A DNA stretch of 64,000 nucleotides, taken from assembly GCA_037974665.1 (NCBI GenBank), contig CM075777.1, forward strand, positions 11,555,001 through 11,619,000. The letters are read 5' to 3'. Position numbers and translations under genes: made by a program. Shown one piece after another: positions 32,763 to 46,633 of the stretch. This stretch comes from Ehretia macrophylla. Its lineage: Eukaryota; Streptophyta; Magnoliopsida; Boraginales; Ehretiaceae. How positions within the stretch are numbered: position 1 is the stretch's first letter; each line of letters opens with the position of its first letter. Below the pieces are notes generated by a model. The model saw only the letters and a list, made by a program, of their open reading frames with translations, was not told the DNA's origin and made no database searches.

Positions 32763-35057
32763 TGTAACACCCCAACTCGACCCCTTCTACGATTAGTCAG
32801 GACGCAACGGAATTTCGGCAGTATAATGACAGTAACACCGACAACAGAGCTTTAAACCAACCCTTTTAAACTTCATACAACTATCTCCACAAATCATCAA
32901 CCAACTCCACAATCAAGTTAACAACATACAACGCAACCATATTTTACATTAAACATCCTTTCAACAATTCCTTCATAGTTATACGCCTCCGTTCCAACAT
33001 CATACATAGGCTATAATATACATTAGCAAAATAGATTATAATCAGTCTAGTAATCTAACCATACTTCAAAAGAAAGACTACTAAACCAATATAACATAAG
33101 TCTTATATTTAAGTAGTTATACAATACAAGATATTTCAACAACTAGGACAAACTCATGGCAACGACTTCGGCACATAAGACTCGTCCATGTAAGGCACAT
33201 TCTCATCTTCTTGAGGCACATACCCGTAATCTGGCTCAGTAAAACCTGCTTGCAGATAACGAATGAGAGTGAGCTTATATAAAACAAGCCCAGTGAGGAA
33301 TTTTATAGATCTTTCACAAAATATCAACATTTCAATTTAAACACATAAATAACCATTCATTGAGAAAGGATACTCTAGTTGGTGTAGCTCCAAACGCCAT
33401 CATGATCTCAACCATCTTCTTATAACTCCCCATTACTCACACACCCAAGGTACCTCACTAGCCCCTCCCTCCATGGCACCTCCGCCACATGAGCTGGGGG
33501 TAGTCTCTGATAGTCATGCCGTTATCAACCCGACGGCCAAATGCCACCCGAGAGGTGGCACACACGTATCAAGACTTATGACAATAATAATAATCATTCA
33601 TATCTCAAAAGGACAACAAAGTAGGTTGCCTATCTCCCAGCTCATCAATAATCAATCAGTTAATCATCATTTCAATAACATAACATCAATTAATCAAATA
33701 AATAGTAAACAACTAAGTTAGATGACAAAGTAGGCCACCCAACTCAACATGCATTAAATCACACAACCAAACCCGAACCTAGCCATCAACAACCCAAGAT
33801 CAATCACTCAAACACTACCCAAACAACCAAAGGCAACATTTTAACATTTTAAAGAATAGCATTCCAAACTTCTAAAAGTTATAACTTACATTCTACTAAT
33901 CCAATAACCTCCAAACCAGTTTCTATTACTCACCCACTCAAGCATCTACATAAGCCCCCTCAGAAACTAACCATAATCCATCCAAAACAAGCCCAACAAC
34001 CCTAAAACCTCAATGCACCATGGCTGATTTTATCGGACTTTCACCACAACATCACAATCAAAATTTTGGCATTACAACATTACTACCACGTATTTAACAA
34101 ACTTTTAGAAACTAACAGCAATCAATTCCAACCACCACAACAACAATTAATCAACATTAAGCCAAATTCTCAACTTTAATACCCAAAAAATAGAAATACG
34201 TGCTACTACTGTTCAAAACATCTATAAACCTATATAAATGAACCTTAGCATCTACTGAGCAATATTCTAACATCAAAATAGCATTTTAAGATCTAAAAAT
34301 TTTCTCTCACCTTTGATGTTATATGATGCAAGAAAGGTGTAGAATGGATGCCCAACAAGTGCAATCAAACTTTGGTTCAAGATTATTGGCTTTGTATTGC
34401 AAATTCTATGAGAAAAATTGATAAAAAAATAAAGCAAAAATAGCCTTAGGATTTTCGGTCATGTGTGTGTGTGTTTGTGGTGTTTTGAGCTTTGTTTTAT
34501 GAGTTATTTTAGTTATTATGTATAAATAAGCAAAGTCAAATGCAAAAATAGTAAAGTCAAAGGTGAACACTTGTTAGTTTTTTTAGTATTTTAGTCTTTT
34601 AATTAGTATTTTAAACTATTTTTGCTCAAAACAAGTATTCAACACTTAGACTATTTCTAGATAGTTTATTTTAGGTGACAAAAATTTTCATTTACATACA
34701 TTAACATCCGACTCGGTTAAAAACTCGATTTTCGCAAAAGAAGGTATAAAAACCTTTAAAATTCCTAATCCGATTTGAAATCTGTTTAAATCAGATACAT
34801 GTCTTTTATAAACCGAGGACTATGTTTTAAAATGTTTAAAACACCCGTGTCAAAATTTTAGCGGACGTGCATTCAAAATACTATTCACAAAAATCGATGA
34901 TAAAATTTATGATGCTGTTTTTGATAAAAATTTCATGACTGCACACTTAGCATGTAATAGGAATATAAATCACAAAATTAGCATATTTTAACACATATAA
35001 CACATAAACATGTCAAATCACGCAAATCGAGGCAAAAATAAAATCTGGGGTTTCACA
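32763..35057 (-). repeat. Left LTR (3' LTR) of the gypsy element
   Basis: 2295 bp. Uninterrupted, and shows the sequence CGCCATCATGATCTC at the site where the other LTR carries the 3.3 kb insertion. It lacks about 50 bp present in the right LTR near 44240-44290. Confidence 0.9.
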
Positions 35058-35069
35058 TTCTTCCCCCTT
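35058..35069 (-). other. Polypurine tract of the gypsy element
   Basis: Minus strand AAGGGGGAAGAA directly abuts the start of the 3' LTR, where plus-strand DNA synthesis is primed. Confidence 0.8.
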
Positions 35070-35122
35070 AAAGAAATTTCATCCTCGGAATTCTTACTTG
35101 CTGAACGGAACAGATCTAGATA

Positions 35123-38030
35123 CTATTGCTGCATCTGATCTCTCTTCTCCCAAGTAGCCTCCTCAATCCTGTGATGCTTCCACAATACTTTGACCATCGG
35201 AATCTTCTTCGACCTCAACTCTCGTTCTATCTGATCCAGAATACGAATCGGCCGCTCATCATAAGTCAGATTCTCACGAAGCTGTAACGGCTCTGGCTCT
35301 AGAATATGAGAAGGATTCGGATTATATTTCCACAAATTAGACACGTGAAAGACATCGTGGACATTAGAGAAGTTCTCCGGTAAAGCCAACCGATATGCTA
35401 ACTTGCCAACTCTGCCGGTAATCTCAAACGGCCCTGCAAACCTCGGACTCAGCTTACCACCTTTACCATATTGAGGAAACAATCTCAAGAAAACTCGATC
35501 CCTGGTTGTAAACTCCAAATCCCGATGACGCTTATCAGCATAACTCTTGTATTTGCTCTGCGCTATCAGCATTCTCTGCCTGATCAACTGAACATTCTCA
35601 ATCTTCTCTAGAAGTTCTGGCATGATAGTCGGATCAATAACCTTCATCTCCCCTACTTCATCCCAATACAAAGGTAATCGGCACTTACGGCCGTAAAGAG
35701 CTGCAAAAGGTGGCATCTCAATAGTAGCTTGATAACTCTTGTTATAGGCAAAATCGGCAAGTGGTAGATGTTTCTCCCAGTTCTTCCCGAAGTCCAGAAC
35801 ACAAGCCCTAAGCATATCCTCCAGAATCTGAATAGTCCTCTCAGGCTGATCGTCGGTCTGTGGATGATACGATGTACTGAAGTTCAACTGAGTACCCAAG
35901 GTCTCTTGAAGTTTCTCCCACAATCGAGAAGTAAATCGAGGATCTCAATCTGAGACAATACTAGATGAAATCCCGTGCAGTTTAACAATCTGATCCATAT
36001 AAAGATCTGCCAATTTTGCAATCTCATCCCTAACCTCATCGGAATGAAATGAGTTGACTTCGTCAAACAGTCCACAACAACCCAAATTGTATCATTACCT
36101 CTCGGTGTTCTAGGAAAACTAGAGACGAAATTCATCGTAATATGCTCCCATTTCCACTCCGGTATAGCCAACAGCTGAAGCAACCCTACGGGTCGTTGAT
36201 GTTCGGCTTTCACTCGCTGACAAGTCAAACATTTGGATATAAACTGAGCAACCTCCCTCTTCATGTTATTCCACTAATAGTGTTGTTTCAAATCCTGGTA
36301 CATCTTGTTTCCATTGGGATGAATGGTGTACTTAGAATTATGAGCCTCCTCCAAAATACATTTCCTCAAGCCTGGTTCATCGGGAACACAAACCCTGTTT
36401 CGAAACCGAAGAATACCATCTTCATGTAATTTGAAGTCAGACTGATCATCCGTGATCTGATCCTTGATCTTCTGAAGTTTTGCATCCGTTTCTGAGTTAA
36501 CTTAAAAAGTGGCCCTACAATCTTAGAAAAGTCTTTCACAAACCTACGGTAATAACCTGCCAAGCTAAGGAAGCTACGAGCTTCTGAAACATTCTCCGGC
36601 CGTTTCCAAGACATCACCACTTCAATCTTAGTAAGATCTACTGAAATACTGCTCTGTGTAATCACATGGCCAAGAAAAGATATTCGTTGCTGCCAGAATT
36701 CACACTTACTGAACTTTGCAAACAACTGATGCTTCTGCAGCTACTGTAGGACAAGTCGTAAATGTTGCTCGTGCTCTAATTCAAACTTAGAATAAACCAA
36801 GATATCATCAATAAAGATTACCACGAACTGGTCCAAGTACGACTGAAAGACCCGATGCATATGATCCATGAATGCTGCCGGTACATTAGTTAATCCGAAT
36901 GGCATAACCACAAATTCATAATGCCCGTACTGAGTCTTGAAAGCAGACTTTGGAACATCCTCCGTACGAATCCGAAGCTAATAATACCCCTGCTTCAAGT
37001 CAAATTTAGAGTAAACTTTGGCTCCCTAAAGTTGATCAAACAACTCGTCAATCAATGATAAATGATATTTGTTCTTGATGGTCACCTGATTCAACCCACG
37101 ATAATCGATACATAATCTCCAAGGTACCATTATTCTTCTTCACAAATAAAACAGGTGCTCCCCATGGTGAAGAACTCTGCTGAATGAAACCCTTCTCTAA
37201 CAACTCCTGCAACTGAGTTTTTAGCTCCTTCAGCTCAGCTGGTGCCATCCGGTAGGCTGATTTAAAAATAGGTTGAGTATCGGGAATAAGATTAATCACA
37301 AACTCAACATCTCTCTCTGGCGGTAATCCTGGCAAACCCTCGGGAAATACATTGGGATATTCCCGAATTATAGGAACTTCCTCCTGCTTTAGCTTATCAG
37401 ATGGCTTGTTGATCAAATATACTAGATAACCCGAACACCCCTTACTCACCAGCTTAATAGCTTTAGTTGATGAGATAATAAAATTAGTCTTAGTACCTCG
37501 GTTCCCTGCTACCTTAACCACTGGCTGTTTTGGCAACCGAAACCGTACCACCTTTGTTCTATAGTTTAACTGAGCATCATACTTAAAAAGTCAATTCATA
37601 CCCAAGTTAACATCATACCCCCGGATAAGAAATAAGATAAGGTCCGAAGGAAAATCTTGACCCTTAACATGTATTTTACAGTCTTTACATACTAAGCCAG
37701 TTACATATTTATCAGTCAAAGAAATATTAATCTCAACCATATAAGGCAATCTTTCAGGTTGCATATTAACACGTTGCACACAAGTAGGCGTAATGAAAGA
37801 ATGCGTAGCACCAGAATCAATCAATACTTTAACAAGTTGATTGAGTATAAGGAAGTTACCTTCTACAACTGCTGCTGCCTCAGGTACTTCCTCCAAATCC
37901 ACTGCGTAGGCCCGAGCCTGAACCCGCTGCTGCTAAGGTGTACTACCGGTAGGTCGACCCTGATAACCCTAGGTCACAGGTCGACCCTCAGTTCTCTGAA
38001 ACCTAGGACAATCCCTCGCCTTGTGTTGGT
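35123..38030 (-). pseudogene. Gypsy pol: protease, reverse transcriptase, integrase, chromodomain-like end
   Basis: Protease DSGATHSFITP (about 37815-37850). Reverse transcriptase runs from YPNVFPEGLPGLPPERDVEF through FIDDILVYS (YxDD-type site, about 36795-36835) to [10 protein letters not shown]. Then KLTQK runs into a spacer and the integrase HHCC finger, with no RNase H between. Integrase D-block WVVVDCLTKSTHF, IVSD and [14 protein letters not shown], then a GPFEITGR block and the chromodomain-like tail. Nonsense codons include 37591-37593 (Trp in LGMNWL), 37026-37028, 36978-36980 (Gln), 36274-36276 (Trp in YWW) and 35944-35946 (Arg in SDRD). There are frameshifts near 37100 and 36050. 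Confidence 0.9.
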
Positions 38031-39153
38031 TGTTGCCGCAACCTAAACATGTTCCTGCTTTCACCCTACAATCGGCCTCCAAATGGCCCTGGCGTTTACA
38101 ATAAGCACACTGCGGTGATGAAGCACTAACACTACCCCTAGAAGACCTAGAAGCTAAAAAAGTAGTTGTACCAGCCTGCTGCTGGGGTCTCGCAACGCTA
38201 GGCCTATATTGACCCTGAGATTGGGCCGGCCTGTACTGTGACTAAGCCTGGTAAGTCCCCTGCTGAAACTGGGACCGGTAGAAACCCTACTAACCCTGTG
38301 GTCTAAAAGAGCTCTGCTGTACTGGTGGCCTGTACACAACCTGCTGTACTAGAGGCCTATACACACCCTGCTGACCCTGCGGCTGAAATGGCCTCTTACT
38401 AGGCTAACTGGGACCAATCTGCTCCCCTTTCATCTTCTCCAACCGAGAAGCCGCATCAAAGGTTTTAGAAAATATATCATACTGATTCAGGGCCATTGCA
38501 TCCTGAATCTCTGGCCTCAAACCCAACATAAACCTCCGGGTCTTACGTTCCTCATCTACTACAAATTCTGGTGCATAACGGGACAACCTGTTAAAAGTGG
38601 CCTCATACTGAGCCACTGTAGAATTACCCTGAACTAATGACAAGAACTCCGCTTCTCTCCGTTTCCGCGCAATCCTCAAAACGTACTTGGCCCAGAACGC
38701 TCTAAGAAAGGTATCCCAAACATAAGGAGTACCTCGTGTTTTCCAACCGGCTTTCACTGTACGCCACCACTCTTCGGCCTCATCATCAAACAAATAAACT
38801 GCAAAAGTGACTTTCTTCTCATCAGTGTAATCCAAAGGATCAAAAATCTTCTCAATCTTATTGATCCATGCCTCCGCCTTTCTATCATCTGGCTCACCCT
38901 GGAATCTTGGTGGATCAAAAATCTTCTCAATCTTGTTGATCCATATCCTCTATGTATTCATCATCTGTGCTTGTATAGCCTGTGCCTGGGCAGCCTGCCC
39001 TGCTAATAACTGTGTATGTCCTGCCATGATTTCCGTCATTCTATCCATAGCTGCAGCAATACAGTCATCACCCCGATCTCAGCCCGGTGCCACATTACCC
39101 AGTGCCTCGTCATCACCCTGGGGCCTATCCCGTGTCCTCAGTCGACCCGCCAT
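38031..39153 (-). pseudogene. Gypsy gag with two CCHC zinc knuckles
   Basis: ATG at 39153-39151 (MAGRLRTRDRP). The capsid-like core is 38404-38900, with EAWINKIEKIFDPLDYTDEK, EEWWRTVKAGWK and MLGLRPEIQDAM. A Gln/Tyr/Arg-rich linker and knuckles CAYCKRQGHLEADC and CLGCGNNQHKARDC follow. Stops occur in the linker (several at Gln codons) and at 38404. A 33-bp segment (38837-38869) recurs at 38912-38944 with a 75-bp period, inserting a second WINKIEKIFD upstream of the normal one. Confidence 0.87.
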
Positions 39154-39406
39154 TCTACTATCAAAGCGTTAGTACAAGTTATAGCACATAGACAAGCTAT
39201 AGACAATTATTAGCACATAAGCAACAAACTCACATAAAGCACATAAATCACATAAACAAATTGATCACATAATCATATAGTCACTAAATCACATAATCAC
39301 TTAATCATATTAACACATATTTCACTTTGCTTTCACTTCATACATACTTTCATGCTAAGACCATTACCCACATTCCGAGAATACCCCTGCTAACAACTAA
39401 ACATGC

Positions 39407-39418
39407 GCTTTGATACCA
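39407..39418 (-). other. Primer-binding site of the gypsy element
   Basis: Minus strand TGGTATCAAAGC, one mismatch from the initiator-Met tRNA complement, five bases from the 5' LTR. Confidence 0.82.
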
Positions 39419-39423
39419 CTTAA

Positions 39424-42400
39424 TGTAACGCCCCAACTTGACCCTTCCTATGATCAGTTAGGACGCAATGAAATTTCAACAGTATAATGACAGTAACACG
39501 GACATCAGGACTCTAAACCAACCCTTTTAAAACTTCATACAACTATCTCTGCAAATTATCAACCAACTCCACAGTCAAATTAACAACATACAACGCAACC
39601 ATATTATACATTAAGCATTCATTCAACAATTCCTTCATAGTTAAACGCCTCCGTTCCAACATCATATATAGGCTATAATATACATTAGCAAAATAGATTA
39701 TAATCAGTCTAGTAATCTAATCATACTTCAAAGAAAGACTACTAAATCAACATAACATAAGTCTTATATTTAAGTAGTTATACAATACAACATATTTCAA
39801 CAACTAGGACAAACTCATAGCAACGACTCTGGCACATAAGACTCGTCCACGTAAGACACATTTTCATCTTCTTGAGGCATATACACGTAATCTGGCTTAG
39901 TAAAACCTGATTGCAAATAACTAATGGGAGTGAGCTTATATAAAACAAGCCCAGTGAGGAATTTTATAGATCTTTCACAAAACATCAACATTTCAATTTA
40001 AACACATAAATAACCATTCATTGAGAAAGGATACTCTAGTTGGTGTAGCTCCAAACGCCATCACTGTGACGACCGGGAACCTCTTCATATTCATTTTAAA
40101 TTGTTGAATGTCTTATTTGAGCATTAAATGTGCATTTATTTAATTTTTAGCATAAGCCACTATTCATAAGAAAAATTTACTGTTTAATTTTTCTAAAACT
40201 GTATTTTTCTCCTATCACATATCATGTAGGAGGAATGTGAAAAATATTATTTTATGTATTTAATGTTAGTAGTATGCATTTAGAAAATAGTTTTTGTCTT
40301 GAATGAATAGTATTACGAAAGAATAATAACTTTTTGTAGAAAATTTATTTGGGCTTCTAGTGAATTAGCTAGACTTTGGACTTTTATTAGACCCTTAAAT
40401 ATGTTTAATTAGATCCAATTTACTAACTCAAACCCATTATTTCCTTAGTCTATTATTTATATAACATAATAAGAGGCAAAACAAAAGCAAAAACAAAAGA
40501 GAGGAGAAAAGCTGAAAACACTGTAGCAAATCCGAAAATGGCATAGGAGAAGAATTTCTTCATCAAACCTTGGAGTTGAGCTCTTGGCTTGCTTAGGGAG
40601 GATTCTAGAGCACCTAGGAGCTTCACCTCCTTGTCTACATCTTCATACAAGTGAGGGAGTTGTTTTTTTATAACTATCAAAATTTATATTCATATATTGA
40701 AATTTTTGATTTGTTGATTATTGCTATAATACTTACTATAAATGATTAATATGCGTTTATTAGAGCCTATAGAGTAGACTTTTAAAGCTTGTTAGCAAAT
40801 TTTATGGTAGAATGCATAGATTGATTGAAAGAGATGATGAATAGTGCAGTGAATAGTGAAATCCAAAAATTTAGGAATTTCTTTTTATTTAATTTGTTAA
40901 TTAGATTGAATTGAGGCTTCCTTTAGGTGCTTTAGACATTAATCAAACTAGACAAACACTCACGTGAGGTTGAATTACCCGAAAATGAGTTAAAATGCAA
41001 AATTTGTTAACTTTAAAAAGGGGATTCTTCACGTAGTGCAATCCGGGCACGTTTGGGCTATGGTTTGGGTATCCTTGGGGTAAGGAAGCACTATTGGTGC
41101 TTTTGTTACGTGAAATTAGGGTTTGGTTAGTATAGTTGTAGTTAAAACCCGCTCAGGGCCTTCCCGAGTTTTTGCTTCTAAAATGGATTTTTATGATCTT
41201 AATAGGTGTCACTTGGCTTGGTTGGGAATGTAGTATGGTTTGGTTGTGGGTTGGTAACCTTGAAATACACTTAGGAGAAGAAAAGATTGGCTAAAGAAAG
41301 GGGAAAATGTAGTAATTGGCTTCTTTGGCGCACCTAGAGCTTGCTATTGTGTTGTCACATACTATTGTGTTTATCTAAAGCTAATTGAGCTATTTGAATT
41401 GGATTTTGGGTGAAGTTGTGTTGGTTGCCTCTTTTTGGGATTATATAGTTATCTCGTGCAGATGTTGGTTATAATGTGTTTATGTGAGGGCAGCCAGTTG
41501 AGTTGCCATACTCCTTTTCTTCTTCTTTAATTATATTGGTAATATAAGAAATGTGTTAGCTTGATAAAAGTTAGAATTGACTTGTAAAATGTTTTCTTTG
41601 ACTTGAGTTGTTGTGGGTGTTGAGATATGATTAACTTATTTTGAGTTGTTATCAAGTCAGTGTTGAAATTGTTGATAGATAAGTTTCTCTGCTTCTTGTT
41701 CAACTTATGAAATGTTGAACTATAAATTTTGTTAGAGCTTGTTATGCTAGTCTAGTTTATGAATTTTCTTAACTTGTATTTAGCTAATGAATCTAATGAA
41801 TTATGATAGTTTAATGGAGTTATTAACTAGCTAAAGGAAGAATGCTGCTAAGCTTCATTTAGGTACAAGTTATGGCCTTTGAAAGAGAATAATGCATGTG
41901 TATTTCATAATCATGCACTAGTAAACTATAGTTAAACTTAACTTGCACTTAAATTCTAGTATACTAGTTAAATGTTGATGTAGTAGTGTCCTTCGTAAGA
42001 TTAAAGAAATGTTTTTGAGATATTTATATGACTTTTAAGCTATGTGGCAATATGATATACATGAGTGATTATATATAACTTCTATTGTTGTGGATTGAGT
42101 TAAGCAAAAGTTAAGTTAAGTTAGAAATTAATATAGATAATTGCTAAAGTGCTAAACTCATATGAACACGCTAGGGTACATGTCCAAGCTAGTTCGAGGA
42201 GGTTAGGGTAATCAGAGCTATTTTCTTGTATATTTAGTGAGGGAGTATGTATCTTTTTTGTCCATTTTAACTTATTTTGTTGTTTCTAGATTATATTATT
42301 TGGTAATTGATAAAGTTATATGTATTATTTACTTGCTATCTTGTATCTTTTCTTGTTATTTGTGATTAACTGCGAGGGCGGCCTACTTTGTCGTTCCTCT

Positions 42401-45065
42401 TATGTGATTTGATATTCTTGTTTCTCATGATCTTGTCCCGGGGTTGCGCAACCATTTTGGACATGGTAGTGTCGAGAAACACAGGCGGCATCGGACTTGC
42501 CGTGCTCCCTAGACTACCATGGTGCCTATTCCCTTCTCGCTAAGGCATACTCCACTACCCCAGAGGCGTGGTTCACCTGCTGGGTATAAACCTACCTCAG
42601 GAGAAAGGGTCATAGGATCGGGATACATCCGGAGTATCCCAACTTGTTGGTGTATGGGTTTACCGGCATTAGCGTGAAGTTCGTGGCTCGTGGTCTGAGA
42701 TTGAAGACTTGAAGTGGAACCGTATCCTTTTTAATGTGGTTAATCACTTGCTATTTAATATTGTTGTTTTATGTTATATATATATGACTTCTTGTGTTTG
42801 CATATCATATTGCACGCCCCGGTATGCTGCATCACCTCCCTCACTGGGTAACTTTGGTTACTCATTCCTCGATTTAACATGTTACAGGTGCAGTTAGAAT
42901 AACTACCTTGTGTGCCGTGCTGTTGGTTGCTTATCATGTTGTGGTTAGAAGCTATTGTGAAGATGGAACTTGGTGTATATTTTGTACTGTTTTGAAACCC
43001 TTTAAAAGTATTGTATGTACTTTGTACAACTTGTTGGATAGTGATTAAATTAAGAACTTATATGGTTTGATAGAGCAGTTGGCATGTAATAGCTAAAGAT
43101 AGATTTTATTGCCTTTTATTTGCCTGCTTGTATGATTATATTTTGTCTAAGGCTCGGATGGCCTTGAGACTGGGAGAAGTTGGACAATTGAAGTTGGGGT
43201 GTTGTATTGTGATTATACTTGTTAGTTACAGGTTTTTGATAGTCCTATATATATGGGAAACTCCGTCCGTTTTTTCCTAAATTTCGTGCCCTGGGGTTTG
43301 GAATTAGGTGAGAATAGCATGATAAATAGGAGTCTCGGTCTCGTGAGGGATCGGGGCGTTGCAATCACGATCTCAACCATCTTCATATAACTCCCCATTA
43401 CTCACACACCCGAGGTACCTCACTAGCCCTTCCCTCCATGGCACCTCCGCCACACGAGTTGGGGGCAGTCTCTGATAGTCATGCCGTTATCAACCTGACG
43501 GCCCAATGCCTCCCGAGATGTGGTATAAGCGTATCAAGACTCATGACAATAATAACAATCATTCATATCTCAGGAGAACAACAAAGTAGGTTGCCTATCT
43601 TTCGGCTCATCAATAATCAATCAGTTAATCATCATTTCAATAACACAACATCAATTAATCAAATAAACAACAAACAACTAAGTTAGATGACCAAGTAAGC
43701 CACCCAACTCAACATGCATTAAACCACACAACCAAACCCGAACCTAGCCATCAACAACCCAAGATCAATCACTCAAACACTACCAAACAACCAAAGACAA
43801 CATTTCAACATTTTAAAGAATAGCATCCCAAACTTCTAAAAGTCATAACTTACATTCTACTAATTCAATAACCTCCAAACCAGTTTCTATCACTCACCCA
43901 CTCAAGCATCTACATAAGCCACCTCGGAAACCAACCATAATCCATCCAAAACAAGCCCAACAACCCTAAAACCTCAATGCACCATGGCTGATTTTTTCGG
44001 ACTTTCACCTCGACATCACAATCAAAATTTTGGCATTACAACATTACTACCACGTATTTAACAAACTTTTAGAAACTAACAGCAATCAATTCCAACCACC
44101 ACAACAACAATTAATCAACATTAAGCCAAATTCTCAACTTTAATACCCGAAAAATAGAAATACATGCTACTACGGTTCAAAATAGCTATAAACCTATATA
44201 AATGAACTTTAGCATCTACTGAGCAATATTCTAACATCAATTCAACATTTTAACGGTTCAAAATTCAATTATATGAAAAGACATAAAAATAGCATTTTAA
44301 GATCTAAAACTTTTCTCTCACCTTTGATGTTATATGATGCAAGAAAGGTGTAGAATGGATGCCCAACAAGTGCAATCAAACTTTGGTTCAAGATTATTGG
44401 CTTTGTATTGCAAATTCTATGAGAAAAATTGATCAAAAATCAAGCAAAAATGGCCTTAGGAGTTTCGGCCATGTGTGTGTGTTTGTGGTGTTTTGAGCTT
44501 TGTTTTATGAGTTATTTTAGTTATTATGTATAAATAAGCAAAGTCAAATGCAAAAATAGTAAAGTCAAAGGTGAACACTTGTTAGTTTTTTTTAGTATTT
44601 TAGTCTTTTAATTAGTATTTTAGACTATTTTTGCTCAAAACAAGTATTCAACACTTAGCATATTTCTAGATAGTTTATTTTAGGTGACAACAATTTTCAT
44701 TTACATACATTAACAACCGACTCGGGTAAAAACTCGATTTTTACAAAAGAAAGTGCAAAAACCTTAAAAATTCCTAATCCGATTTGAAATCCGTTTAAAT
44801 CAGATACAAGTCTAATATAAACCGAGGACTAGGTTTTAAAACATTTAAACACCCATGCAAAAATTCTAGCGGACGTGCGTTCAAAATACTATTCACAAAA
44901 ACCGACAATAAAATTTCTAATACTGTTTTTGATGAAAATTTCATGAATACACATTTAGCATGTAATAGGAATATAAATCACAAAATTAACACATTCTAAC
45001 TCATATAACACATAAACATGTCAAATCACGCAAATCGAGGCAAAGATAAAATATGGGGTTTCACA
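39424..45065 (-). repeat. Right LTR (5' LTR) of the gypsy element, interrupted
   Basis: LTR sequence at 39424-40064 and 43364-45065. The 3.3 kb between is a solo LTR. Without it the LTR is about 2.3 kb, like its partner. Small ORFs at 33473 and 43438 are the same LTR shadow in both copies. Confidence 0.9.
40065..43363. mobile_element. 3.3 kb solo LTR nested in the gypsy LTR
   Basis: Starts TGTGACGACCGGGAACC, ends GGGGCGTTGCA (TG...CA), and is flanked by the perfect duplication ATCAC (40060-40064 and 43364-43368). It contains no gag, pol, primer site or internal direct repeat. A whole element that recombined between its LTRs would leave exactly this. The length fits large gypsy LTRs. A 75-codon frame at 40453-40680 (-) and others inside are not protein-like. 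Confidence 0.85.
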
Positions 45066-45950
45066 AGAAGGTACGCCCATTAAGAAACATCTTGATGTAT
45101 TTAATTCCATTGTGATGGAACTAAAGAACATAGGTGCCACCGTTGATAAAGAAGATCAGACTCTCATATTGTTGTGTTCTTTACCACTCTCATATGAGAA
45201 TTTCGTGGATACTCTGTTATATGGAAATGATAAAATTAGTTTGGATTATGTGAATTCTGCACTAAAATCCAAAGATCTTCATAAGCAATTCCCGAGGAAT
45301 ATAGTGCAAGTTCTAGGGGAGGGTTTAGTGAGTAAAAGGGAAACACATTAGAGAGGGAGGTCTTTGGGGAAGTCAAAATCAAAATCAAGAAAAAAAAAGA
45401 CACTGTTATAAGTGTGGGGAACTGGGTCACTTGAGGAAGGATTGTTCGAATAGAGATAGAGGTAGGAGTTCAGCAAATGTGGTGAATGTTGATGAGGGCG
45501 AGAGTTCTAGTGATGCGGAGGTTTTGTCTATCAGTATTGGATAGTGGCAAAATCAATAGATTCTTGACACAAGTGCATCATTCCACATATGTCCTAGAAG
45601 GGACTGGTTTTCTTCTTATTCTAAGAAGAATGACATGGTCTACCTAGGCAATGGTTTCACTCTGAAGGTGGTCAGAACAAGTATTGTGAAATTCAAGATG
45701 TTTGATGGCATTGTTAGATCTTTCAAGTATTAGCATGTCTCAAATCTGAAGAAGAACCTAATTTCTCTTAGGCATTTAAATTCTTGTGGTTGCATATTTT
45801 ATGGCGAGAATGAAGTTGTGGAAGTGATTAGGGGTTCTGAGGTGCTCTTGAAATGGATTTTGAAGAGAGGGCTATATGTTCTTCAGGGGAATACGGTTAA
45901 AGGTATTGAGGTGACAACTACTGGTTCAAACTGCAGTGTCAGGGGATAGG
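45066..45950 (+). pseudogene. Copia gag C-terminal part and protease
   Basis: Continues the gag as GTPIKKHLDVFNSIVMELK and LPLSYENFVDTLLYG, then a zinc knuckle CYKCGELGHLRKDC (about 45400-45450) and a retropepsin-like block ILDTSASFHICPRRDWFSSY. The active-site DTG is DTS here, and TAG replaces the preceding Trp codon (45557-45559). The LKKNLISLRHLNSCGC block after it is the usual region ahead of integrase. After about 45950 no family match remains. Several stops and one frameshift; non-functional. Confidence 0.82.
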
Positions 45951-46633
45951 TGGACCTAGGTGATACAGTTCCAAGGGTTCCGAATTGTGATAAATAGGGC
46001 AATTTAGTTTAGTTGGCAGAGGTACATGAGAAATTTGTATCTCAGGGTGCGTAGTGCAATCCTGAGAAGCTGGGAGGACAGGTTAAAGAATCTCACGGAG
46101 ATGGGGATGTAGTTTTGGTGGCTTATGCTTTGTCTGCTGCAGAGACGGGTCTACGTGAGCAGGGTTCCCAAGGTAAATGTTGAATGTCCAGGTGCATCTC
46201 AGTAGGTTGGTACTGTGGGTGAAGTGAATATTCTTCATAAAGGTTTATTGAGGACGAGGTGGAGCATTTGTCACATGTTTTGTGTTCAAGTGTTGGTAGC
46301 ATTGGAGGTGTTATGGGTTGCACTTGAGATGATGTTTCACAGACAGGCAGTGTTGGTAGCGGGGACATGGCGCTATAGGGACATTGAAGTGCTGTGAAAA
46401 AGTTTCTCAGATGTCTACAGGGCATTGTAGGTGTTGGTCAGTCTTTGGGGTAACCAAGGTGATACCGAGAAGAGGGTTCAGTCGGCGTGGCTGGACTTAG
46501 AGTGGTATGTGCAGTGCAGAACAGTGAGCCCTCATGAGGGGGCTGAGTCCTGGTGGGGACTATTTGGCAAGAAAAGGAAAATAGATGATGTTCTTATATG
46601 ATGATGAAACAAATACATTCCAAGGTGGAGATT

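Larger units (their letters stand above)
32763..45065 (-). mobile_element. Ty3-gypsy element, Tekay-like chromovirus, with nested solo LTR
   Basis: LTRs 32763-35057 and 39424-45065 run TGTAACRCCCC to GGGGTTTCACA, with the perfect 5-bp duplication AGAAG at 32758-32762 and 45066-45070. On the minus strand the order is primer site (39418-39407), gag, zinc knuckles, protease, reverse transcriptase, integrase, chromodomain-like end, then polypurine tract. The RNase H region is deleted. The gene order, the protease DSGATHSF and the C-terminal block [20 protein letters not shown] identify a chromovirus of the Tekay/Del group. Multiple stops and frameshifts: immobile. It interrupts the copia gag gene. 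Confidence 0.93.

Noticed and set aside
33473..33721. 82-codon frame, repeated at 43438-43686
   Set aside because: The same piece of the gypsy LTR in both LTR copies; not a gene.
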